Positions 53,741-64,000 of a stretch of 64,000 bases of DNA are shown here, piece by piece (positions within the stretch are counted from its first letter, which is position 1; every line of letters starts with the position of its first letter). Position numbers and translations under genes: made by a program. Source of the DNA: Macrostomum hystrix (taxonomy: Eukaryota; Platyhelminthes; Macrostomidae); the NCBI GenBank assembly GCA_950097015.1, contig CATNEN010000015.1, forward strand, positions 1,223,501 to 1,287,500, written 5' to 3'. The notes beneath the pieces are model-generated. The model had not been told where the DNA came from and did not search any database. It saw only the letters and a list, made by a program, of their open reading frames with translations.

Positions 53741-54639
53741 AAAGGAATGTACGCTTTTCGAGTGCAGCAGCAAGTCTTCTTCGATACTAAGACTATGGAA
53801 AGTTTTCTGAGAATACCTGCAAGCGTTATCAGAATCAGAAGTGGAAGAAAATATGTGGAGCACAGCTAAAAGCGTTATTGATTACATTTTCGAATTTGTT
53901 TCGAGCATTGCTTTAAGCGTTGTTCGATTCGAAATGTAGACTTTTCGAGCATGTGTAGCTTTTAGCGTTTGTTTCAAAACTAACGAAAAAGTGTTTCAAA
54001 CATTGCTGCAATCGTTACTAGATTCAAAACTAGGAGAAAGTGTTTTAATCGGAGCAAATAGCATTATTATATTAAAAACAGAGAGTTTTTCGATCAGGGA
54101 AGCAATAATTCTTTACATTTTAAAAGCACAATGATTCGAATGAAACTTAGGAACATAGCGCTAGATATCAATGGATAGCATGCATAAGATATCAAGAAAA
54201 TGGCATTCAATTCGTAGAAAAAAAATCTTTAGATATCTAGGGAATATCTAGATATCTTCCAGTGTAATTCAATCCAAAACTAAATGAAGACTGATCCAGC
54301 AGGCGTAGCTGTTAGCGTTATTTTACTTTCAGAATTTCTCAGTTTTTCATATTTAGCATGTAAATTGCACACAATTTGTGGGGAAAGGCACTACGAGTAC
54401 GAGCCGTAGATATCTAGGTAATGTCTTGACATCTTGAAGAGATTGTATGAGATTTCCATGTAACAGCATAATACTTTCAGGGTAATTTTTTAAAGACGAT
54501 AGAATGATTTATTAAAGAGGGTAGCATAATTTATCAAACGGTTACATTGATTAACGGGAAGCATTTAAAGAGGATAGAATGATTTTTTCAGGGGAAGCAT
54601 GAATTATCGACGGTGTAGCAAAAATTACGGTATCGCATC

Positions 54640-55140
54640 CATTTGCGCTGGAAGCTCACAGTCCCAGTGAGTCGCTACTGAATCTTTACAAAGCCTCTGC
54701 CGTCACGCCTGACTAGAAGCACTTCAGCTTCAGAGATCGGACCGCAGTGAGAAGAGCAGCACAGCTTGAGGCACTGCTTGAGACTTGAGCAGCTGACTGC
54801 TCCCACGGATGGCTTCATGGACAAGCAGCTGATGGCAGCTGTGTGTCTTGATGGACTTTGTTTTTCTAGTCTGTTGACAATTCCGCATTACTTCGTTATT
54901 CTTTTTTCCCCAATGCCAACATCGCTGTATTCTGTATCACGGACTACTCATTATCTACTAGTGGTTCTTGTTCTGTATCTGCCACCAATTTCGCGGTTAT
55001 GGAGTCTGGTCGGCTCCGAAGTGAGGACCAGTATTGAAGGCTTCTTTTTTGAATACTATATAATAGTGGTAGTCTTCCTAATTCGGACCGGGCACCATTG
55101 CTGTCAATGTTTGGACTGACTAGCAGAATCGTCTTGCAGA
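54640..55140. other. Non-repetitive island
   Basis: An open frame at 54766-55119 (plus strand) encodes 117 residues with hydrophobic stretches but no domain I recognise. It interrupts the degenerate repeat field. Confidence 0.25.
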
Positions 55141-56414
55141 TTCTAAATTAATTCTCTCTATAAGGTTCCGATCCCAAGTACCCAGTTTCCATAAAAGAAT
55201 TGCTATTATCGTTATCCTTATTATATTCAAAAGTAAACCATTTGAGAATGGCAAAGACCTTATTCTGTTCAAATCCTAACGTTTCTGTTGAGTCTAGCAT
55301 TAATATTGAAATTAACGCTAACGAATTTTTTCTAGCAGAGCTGAAATCGTTATCAGGTTAAAAACAAACGAATTTGTTTCGAGGGTACCAAACAGCCTTA
55401 TTATTTTTTAATTTAGCGTTCTTGAAGCATAGCAGCTAGCATTATTTGCTCCATATTTTGATACCAGAAGATTTCAACAAATGAAAACATGAAAGTAAAG
55501 AATATAGCTCTATAAAATTATTTCAATGGATAGCATCTGGTATTAGGTAAATAGCATGAGGTTTATGAAGAAAAGCATTATTTTACAGGAGACGGCATGG
55601 GATTTCCAGGGAACAGCATTAATAATAAGTTGTGGAAGCATAATTTATCCAGGAGGAAGCATAAATTATAAAGAAGTTAACATTAAATAACACTAGAAAA
55701 AACAAGATTGTAGCAAATCAGTAGAAAGATTAGGAGAGTTTGTCGAGAGGAAAGCAAATATTATCGAAAGAAAGGCAAATTTTCGTGAGTAAAAGCGTGA
55801 TTTATCAAGTGGCTTGCAAAAATCATCGAGGGGTAGCACTATTTATCGAAGGGGTTGCATTGTTTATTGTGGGGTAGCACGATATTTTGAGTAATAGTCT
55901 ATCAGCAGCAGCTAAAGACGTAAGCAAAAGTTGTTTGTTATTCTTTTTAGTTTTTTGATTTATTAAAGAGGGTAGCATGATTTATCAAACGGTTACATTG
56001 ATTAACGGGAAGCATGAAATTACGAGGGAAAAGGATGAATTATCAGGGGAAAGCATAACTTATAGAGAGTACGGCATGAATTTTCGAGGGGGAAGCATGA
56101 ACTATAAGGGGAAGAATGAATAATAGATAGAAAAGCATGACTTATCGAATGGAGCATGAATGGTCGAGTGGGTAGCATAAATTATTGAGGTGGAAGCATC
56201 AATTGTCAAGGGGAAGCATGAAATGGCGAGGGAAAAGTGAATTTTCGAAGGGGAAGCATGACTTTTCGAGGCGACGCATGAAATACCGACTAAATAGCAT
56301 CAATTTTTTAGCGCTAGCATGGTTTATCAAGTAGTAGCTAAATTATCGTGAAGATAAAATTATTTTTTTCATAAAAAATAGGCATAGTCCTAATTTTGGG
56401 TGTAGCAAAACTTA

Positions 56415-59341
56415 TCGAGGGGAGAGCATGACTTATTAAAAGGGAAGCATGTATTGTCAAGGGGAAGCATGAATTGTCAAGGAGAAGCATGAATTGTCAA
56501 TGGGAAGCATGGATTGTCGAGGGAAAGCATGGATTCTCAAGGAGAAGCATGGATTGTCAAGGGGAAGCATGGATTGTCAAGGGGAAGCATGAATTGCCAA
56601 GGGGAAGCATGGATTGTCAAGGGGAAGCATGGATTGTCAAGGGAAAGCATGGATTGTCAAGGGGAAGCATGGATTGTCAAGGGGCAGCATTAATTGTCAA
56701 GGAGAAGCATGGATTGTCGAGGGAAAGCATGGATTCTCAAAGAGAAGCATGGATTGTCAAGGGGAAGCATGGATTGTCAAGGGGAAGCATGAATTGCCAA
56801 GGGGAAGCATGGATTGTCAAGGGGAAGCATGGATTGTCAAGGGGAAGCATGGATTGTCAAGGGGAAGCATGGATTGTCAAGGGGCAGCATTAATTGTCAA
56901 GGGGAAGCATGGATTGTCAAGGGGAAGCATGGATTGTCAAGGGGAAGCATGGATTGTCAAGGGGAAGCATGGATTGTCAAGGGGCAGCATTAATTGTCAA
57001 GGGGAAGCATGGATTGTGAAGGGGAAGCATGGATTGACAAGGGGAAGCATGGATTGTCAAGGGAAGGCATGGATTGTCAAGGGGAAGCATGGATTGTCAA
57101 GGGGAAGCATGGATTGTCAAGGGAAAGCATGGATTGTCAAGGGAAAGCATTATTTGTCAAGGGGAAGCATGGATTGTCAAGGGGAAGCATGGATTGTCAA
57201 GGGAAAGCATGAATTGTCAAGGGGAAGCATGGATTGTCAAGGGGAAGCATGGATTGTCAAGGGAAAGCATTAATTGTCAAGGGGAAGCATGGATTGTCAA
57301 GGGGAAGCATGGATTGTCAAGGGGAAGCATGGATTGTCAAGGGGAAGCATGGATTGTCAAGGGGAAGCATGGATTGTCAAGGGGAAGCATGGATTGTCAA
57401 GGAGAAGCATGGATTGTCAAGGGAAGGCATGGATTGTCAAGGGGAAGCATGGATTGTCAAGGGGAAGCATGGATTGTCAAGGGGAAGCATGGATTGTCAA
57501 GGGAAAGCATTATTTGTCAAGGGGAAGCATGGATTGTCAAGGGGAAGCATGGATTGTCAAGGGAAAGCATGAATTGTCAAGGGGAAGCATGGATTGTCAA
57601 GGGGAAGCATGGATTGTCAAGGGAAAGCATTAATTGTCAAGGGGAAGCATGGATTGTGAAGGGGAAGCATGGATTGTCAAGGGAAAGCATGGATTGTCAA
57701 GGGGCAGCATTAATTGTCAAGGGGAAGCATGGATTGTCAAGGGGAAGCATGGATTGCCAAGGGGAAGCATGGATTGTCAAGGGAAAGCATTAATTGTCGA
57801 GGGGAAGCATGGATTGTCAAGGGGAAACATGGATTGTCAAGTGGCAGCATTAATTGTCAAGGGGAAGCATGGATTGTCAAGGGAAAGCATGAATTGTCAA
57901 GGGGAAGCATGGATTGTCAAGGGGAAGCATGGATTGTCAAGGGGAAGCATGGATTGTCAAGGGGAAGCATGGATTGTCAAGGGGAAGCATGGATTGTCAA
58001 GGGGAAGCATGGATTGTCAAGGGGAAGCATGGATTGTCAAGGGGAAACATGAATTGCCAAGGGGAAGCATGGATTGTCAAGGGGAAGCACAGATTGTCAA
58101 GGGGAAGCACGGATTGTCAAGGGGCGGCATTAATTGTCAAGGGGAAGCATGGATTGACAAGGGGAAGCATGGATTGTCAAGGGGCAGCATTAATTGTCAA
58201 GGGGAAGCATAGATTGTCAAGGGGAAGCATGGATTGTCAAGGGGAAGCATGGATTGTCAAGGGGAAGCATGGATTGTCAAGGGGAAGCATGGATTGTCAA
58301 GGGGCAGCATTAATTGTCAAGGGGAAGCATGGATTGTCAAGGGGAAGCATGGATTGTCAAGGGGAAGCATGGATTGTCAAGGGGAAGCATGGATTGTCAA
58401 GGGGCAGCATGAATTGTCAAGGGGAAGCATGGATTGTGAAGGGGAAGCATGGATTGTCAAGGGGAAGCATGGATTGTCAAGGGAAGGCATGGATTGTCAA
58501 GGGGAAGCATGGATTGTCAAGGGGAAGCATGGATTGTCAAGGGGAAGCATGGATTGTCAAGGGAAAGCATTAATTGTCAAGGGGAAGCATGGATTGTCAA
58601 GGGGAAGCATGGATTGTCAAGGGAAAGCATGAATTGTCAAGGGGAAGCATGGATTGTCAAGGGGAAGCATGGATTGTCAAGGGGAAGCATGGATTGTCAA
58701 GGGAAGCATGGATTGTCAAGGGGAAGCATGGATTGTCAAGGGGAAGCATGGATTGTCAAGGGGAAGCATGGATTGTCAAGGGGAAGCATGGATTGTCAAG
58801 GGGAAGCATGGATTGTCAAGGGGAAGCATGGATTGTCAAGGGGAAGCATGGATTGTCAAGGGGAAGCATGGATTGTCAAGGGGAAGCATGGATTGTCAAG
58901 GGGAAGCATGGATTGTCAAGGGGTAGCATGGATTATCAAGGGGCAGCATTAATTGTCAAGGGGCAGCATTAATTGTCAAGGGGAAGCATGAATTATCAAG
59001 TGAAAGCATTAATTGTAAAGGGGAAGCATGGATTGTCAAGGGGAAGCAATAATTGTCAAGGGGAAGCATGGATTGTCAAGGGGAAGCATGGATTGTCAAG
59101 GGGAAGCATGGATTGTCAAGGGGAAGCATGGATTGTCAAGGGGAAGCATGGATTGTCAAGGGGAAGCATGGATTGTCAAGGGGAAGCATGGATTGTCAAG
59201 GGGTAGCATGGATTGTCAAGGGGCAGCATTAATTGTCAAGGGGAAGCATGAATTGTCAAGGGGCAGCATGGATTGTCAAGGGGCAGCATTAATTGTCAAG
59301 GGCGAGCAAGGATTGTCAAGGGGAAGCATGGATTGCCAAAG
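56415..59341. repeat. 20-bp satellite array, about 145 units
   Basis: The unit is GGGGAAGCATGGATTGTCAA. From 56441 to about 58700 it keeps exact 20-bp register; one G is then lost and register resumes to 59340. Variants such as GGGGCAGCATTAATTGTCAA and GGGAAGGCAT recur at multiples of 20, for example 360 bp apart at 57061/57421, 57141/57501 and 57201/57561, showing block duplication. Many open frames arise because 60 bp equals 20 codons; none is called as a gene. Confidence 0.97.
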
Positions 59342-62300
59342 GATTATAGAATCATCCCAGATCCTCAGATTCAGATAGAATCATCCCAGATTCTCAGATT
59401 CAGATAGAATCATCCCAGATCCTCAGATTCAGATAGAATCATCCCAGATCCTCAGATTCAGATAGAATCATCCCAGATCCTCAGATTCGGATAGAATCAT
59501 CCGAAATCCTCAGATTCAGATAGAATCATCCCAGATCCTCAGAATCAGATAGAATCATCCCAGATCCTCATATTCAGATAGAATCATCCCAGATCCTCAG
59601 ATTCAGATAGAATCATCCCAGATCCTCAGATTCAGATAGAATCATCCCAGATCCTCAGATTCAGATAGAATCATCCCAGATCCTCATATTCAGATAGAAT
59701 CATCCCAGATCCTCAGATTCAGATAGAATCATCCCAGATCCTCAGATTCAGATAGAATCATCCCAGATCCTCAGATTCAGATAGAATCATTCCAGATCCT
59801 GAGATTCAGATAGAATCATTTCAGATCCTCAGATTCAGATAGAATCATCCCAGATCCTCATATTCAGGTAGAATCATTTCAGATCCTCATATTCAGATAG
59901 AATCATCCCAGATCCTCAGAATCAGATAGAATCATCCCAGATCCTCATATTCAGATAGAATCATCCCAGATCCTCAGATTCAGATAGAATCATCCCAGAT
60001 CCTCAGATTCAGATAGAATCATCCCAGATCCTCAGATTCAGATAGAATCATCCCAGATCCTCAGATTCGGATAGAATCATCCGAAATCCTCAGATTCAGA
60101 TAGAATCATCCCAGATCCTCAGAATCAGATAGAATCATCCCAGATCCTCATATTCAGATAGAATCATCCCAGATCCTCAGATTCAGATAGAATCATCCCA
60201 GATCCTCAGATTCAGATAGAATCATCCCAGATCCTCAGATTCAGATAGAATCATCCCAGATCCTCATATTCAGATAGAATCATCCCAGATCCTCAGATTC
60301 AGATAGAATCATCCCAGATCCTCAGATTCAGATAGAATCATCCCAGATCCTCAGATTCAGATAGAATCATTCCAGATCCTGAGATTCAGATAGAATCATT
60401 TCAGATCCTCAGATTCAGATAGAATCATCCCAGATCCTCATATTCAGGTAGAATCATTTCAGATCCTCATATTCAGATAGAATCATCCCAGATCCTCAGA
60501 ATCAGATAGAATCATCCCAGATCCTCATATTCAGATAGAATCATCCCAGATCCTCAGATTCAGATAGAATCATCCCAGATCCTCAGATTCAGATAGAATC
60601 ATCCCAGATCCTCAGAATCAGATAGAATCATCCCAGATCCTCAGAATCAGATAGAATCATCCCAGATCCTCAGAAACAGATAGAATCATCCCAGATCCTC
60701 ACATTCAGATAGAATCATTTCAGATCCTGATATTCAGATAGAATCATCCCAGATCCTCAGATTCAGATAGAATCATCCCAGATCCTCATATTCAGATAGA
60801 ATCATCCCAGATCCTCAGATTCAGATAGAATCATCCCAGATCCTCAGATTCAGATAGAATCATCCCAGATCCTCATATTCAGATAGAATCATCCCAGATC
60901 CTCAGATTCAGATAGAATCATCCCAGATCCTCAGATTCAGATAGAATCATCCCAGATCCTGAGATTCAGATAGAATCATTTCAGATCCTCATATTCAGAT
61001 AGAATCATCCCACATCCTCAGAATCAGATAGAATCATCCCAGATCCTCAGAATCAGATAGAATCATCCCAGATCCTCTGATTCAGATAGAATCATTCCAG
61101 ATCCTCAGAATCAGATAGAATCATCCCAGATCCTCAGAATCAGATAGAATCATCCCAGATCCTCAGAATCAGATAGAATCATCCCAGATCCTCAGATTCA
61201 GATAGAATCATTTCAGATCCTCATATTCAGATAGAATCATTTCAGATCCTCATATTCAGATAGAATCATCCCAGATCCTCAGATTCAGATAGAATCACAA
61301 CAGATCCTCAGATTCAGATAGAATCATCCTAAATCCTCAGATTCAGATAGAATCATCCCAGATCCTCATATTCAGGTAGAATCATTTCAGATCCTCATAT
61401 TCAGATAGAATCATCCCAGATCCTCAGATTCAGATAGAATCATCCCAGATCCTCAGATTCAAATAGAATCATCCCAGATCCTCGGATTCGGATAGAATCA
61501 TCCGAAATCCTCAGATTCAGATAGAATCATCCCAGATCCTCAGATTCAGATAGAATCATCCCAGATCCTCATATTCAGATAGAATCATCCCAGATCCTCA
61601 GATTCAGATAGAATCATCCCAGATCCTCAGATTCAGATAGAATCATCCCAGATCCTCAGATTCAGATAGAATCATCCCAGATCCTGAGATTCAGATAGAA
61701 TCATTTCAGATCCTCATATTCAGATTGAATCATCCCAGATCCTCAGAATCAGATAGAATCATCCCAGATCCTCTGATTCAGATAGAATCATTCCAGATCC
61801 TCAGAATCAGATAGAATCATCCCAGATCCTCAGAATCAGATAGAATCATCCCAGATCCTCATATTCAGATAGAATCATCCCAGATCCCCCGATTCAGATA
61901 GAATCATGCCAGATCCTCAGATTCAGATAGAATCATCCCAGATCCTGAGATTCAGATAGAATCATTTCAGATCCTCTGATTCAGATAGAATCATTCCAGA
62001 TCCTCAGAATCAGATAGAATCATCCCAGATCCTCAGAATCAGATAGAATCATCCCAGATCCTCAGAATCAGATAGAATCATCCCAGATCCTCAGAATCAG
62101 ATAGAATCATCCCAGATCCTCAGAATCAGATAGAATCATCCCAGATCCTCATATTCAGATAGAATCATTTCAGATCCTGATATTCAGATAGAATCATCCC
62201 AGATCCTCAGATTCAGATAGAATCATCCCAGATCCTCATATTCAGATAGAATCATCCCAGATCCTCAGATTCAGATAGAATCATCCCAGATCCTCAGATT

Positions 62301-64000
62301 CAGATAGAATCATCCCAGATCCTCAGATTCAGATAGAATCATCCCAGATCCTGAGATTCAGATAGAATCATTTCAGATCCTCATATTCAGATAGAATCAT
62401 CCCAGATCCTCAGATTCAGAGAGAATCATCCCAGATCCTCAGATTCAGATAGAATCATCCCAGATCCTCAGATTCAGATAGAATCATCCCAGATCCTCAT
62501 ATTCAGATAGAATCATCCCAGATCCTCAGATTCAGATAGAATCATCCCAGATCCTCAGATTCAGATAGAATCATCCCAGATCCTCATATTCAGATAGAAT
62601 CTTCCCAGATCCTGAGATTCAGATAGAATCATTTCAGATCCTCATATTCAGATAGAATCATCCCAGATCCTCAGAATCAGATAGAATCATCCCAGATCCT
62701 CAGAATCAGATAGAATCATCCCAGATCCTCGGATTCGGATAGAATCATCCGAAATCCTCAGATTCAGATAGAATCATCCCAGATCCTCAGAATCAGATAG
62801 AATCATCCCAGATCCTCAGATTCAGATAGAATCATCCCAGATCCTCATATTCAGATAGAATCATCCCAGATCCTCAGATTCAGATAGAATCATCCCAGAT
62901 CCTCAGATTCAGATAGAATCATCCCAGATCCTCAGATTCAGATAGAATCATTCCAGATCCTGAGATTCAGATAGAATCATTTCAGATCCTCAGATTCAGA
63001 TAGAATCATCCCAGATCCTCATATTCAGGTAGAATCATTTCAGATCCTCATATTCAGATAGAATCATCCCAGATCCTCAGAATCAGATAGAATCATCCCA
63101 GATCCTCATATTCAGATAGAATCATCCCAGATCCTCAGATTCAGATAGAATCATCCCAGATCCTCAGATTCAGATAGAATCATCCCAGATCCTCAGATTC
63201 AGATAGAATCATCCCAGATCCTCAGATTCGGATAGAATCATCCGAAATCCTCAGATTCAGATAGAATCATCCCAGATCCTCAGAATCAGATAGAATCATC
63301 CCAGATCCTCATATTCAGATAGAATCATCCCAGATCCTCAGATTCAGATAGAATCATCCCAGATCCTCAGATTCAGATAGAATCATCCCAGATCCTCAGA
63401 TTCAGATAGAATCATCCCAGATCCTCATATTCAGATAGAATCATCCCAGATCCTCAGATTCAGATAGAATCATCCCAGATCCTCAGATTCAGATAGAATC
63501 ATCCCAGATCCTCAGATTCAGATAGAATCATTCCAGATCCTGAGATTCAGATAGAATCATTTCAGATCCTCAGATTCAGATAGAATCATCCCAGATCCTC
63601 ATATTCAGGTAGAATCATTTCAGATCCTCATATTCAGATAGAATCATCCCAGATCCTCAGAATCAGATAGAATCATCCCAGATCCTCATATTCAGATAGA
63701 ATCATCCCAGATCCTCAGATTCAGATAGAATCATCCCAGATCCTCAGATTCAGATAGAATCATCCCAGATCCTCAGAATCAGATAGAATCATCCCAGATC
63801 CTCAGATTCAGATAGAATCATCCCAGATCCTCAGATTCAGATAGAATCATCCCAGATCCTCAGATTCGGATAGAATCATCCGAAATCCTCAGATTCAGAT
63901 AGAATCATCCCAGATCCTCAGAATCAGATAGAATCATCCCAGATCCTCATATTCAGATAGAATCATCCCAGATCCTCAGATTCAGATAGAATCATCCCAG
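59342..64000. repeat. 29-bp satellite array running off the window
   Basis: The unit contains AGATAGAATCATCCCAGATC followed by CTCAGATTC. About 160 copies are present. The variant with ATTCGGAT...ATCCGAAAT appears at about 59482, 60062, 61483, 62730, 63223 and 63861, all separated by whole multiples of 29 (within a base), so no net indel accumulated over 4.4 kb. The blocks of 580 bp from 59482 and from 60062 are almost identical, a higher-order repeat. Confidence 0.97.

Larger units (their letters stand above)
52100..56414. repeat. Degenerate repeat field leading into the 20-bp satellite
   Basis: Two loose motifs recur throughout. One is close to GGGAAGCATGAATTATCGAG (for example 52640-52960, 54510-54620, 55560-56400) and is a diverged form of the 20-bp satellite. 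The other is near TTCGAGCATTGCTTCAAGCG followed by TTCGATTCAAAAC (52180-52330, 53890-54040). No gene is recognised apart from the small integrase piece. Confidence 0.75.

Noticed and set aside
56474-59378. Many long overlapping ORFs with Met-Ser-Arg-Gly-Ser-Met-Asp-type repeats
   Set aside because: They come from the 20-bp satellite, whose 60-bp period keeps frames open; start and stop positions follow unit variants only.
56415-64000. CRISPR-like direct repeats
   Set aside because: Repeats are contiguous with no unique spacers, and the window is eukaryotic.

Overview
This is a repeat-rich nuclear segment from an invertebrate animal. Evidence for that is the presence of GT-AG introns, secreted WSC/PAN and fibrinogen-domain proteins, Ty3/gypsy, BEL/Pao and DIRS-like retroelements, several LINEs, tRNA-derived SINEs and long satellites. 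A lophotrochozoan, possibly a flatworm, would fit, but the sequence does not prove it.

Host genes. Five copies (A-E) of one secreted-protein gene lie on the minus strand at about 12.4, 22.2-24.6, 33.4-36.1, 46.0-46.6 and 48.7-51.5 kb. The only complete copy, D, has four exons whose phases all agree and encodes 604 residues: a signal peptide, two copies of a domain I do not recognise (one per exon), then a fibrinogen C-terminal domain (FReD) with an Asp-rich calcium site. Copy C has a frame-breaking exon 3. Copy B has lost the 5' part of exon 1 to a minisatellite. Copies A and E are exon relics. Two plus-strand copies of a two-exon gene for a secreted WSC-plus-PAN-like protein lie between A and B. 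The copy at 16.8-18.5 kb is intact; the one at 12.8-13.7 kb has lost its start and carries a nonsense codon.

Mobile DNA. A nearly intact 12-kb Ty3/gypsy-type element (328-12309, minus strand) has paired 1.04-kb LTRs, a GCGC target duplication, a PPT and a PBS. It is inserted just 3' of FReD copy A. Its layout is unusual: gag, then a split membrane-glycoprotein-like segment, then protease, RT/RNase H and integrase, then two related ORFs each with two RING-like zinc fingers. A solo LTR sits in the intact WSC gene's intron. Other pieces are a DIRS-like RT fragment (15.3 kb), gypsy fragments (20.7, 38.2, 42.1 and 53.0 kb), a LINE 5' end with a 2A peptide and PHD finger (30.1 kb), a decayed RNase H LINE (38.4-41.9 kb), a minus-strand LINE relic (36.8-37.5 kb), a BEL/Pao integrase relic (43.7-44.7 kb), SINEs, a MITE and a foldback element.

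Satellites. Several minisatellites punctuate the gene cluster. From 52 kb onward the sequence becomes repeat-dominated. Degenerate copies of a roughly 20-bp motif lead into a homogeneous 20-bp array (56.4-59.3 kb). This abuts a 29-bp satellite with higher-order structure that keeps perfect register to the end of the window.

The best candidates for something undescribed are the duplicated-domain FReD family and the gypsy-type element with an internal envelope-like segment and twin double-RING ORFs.
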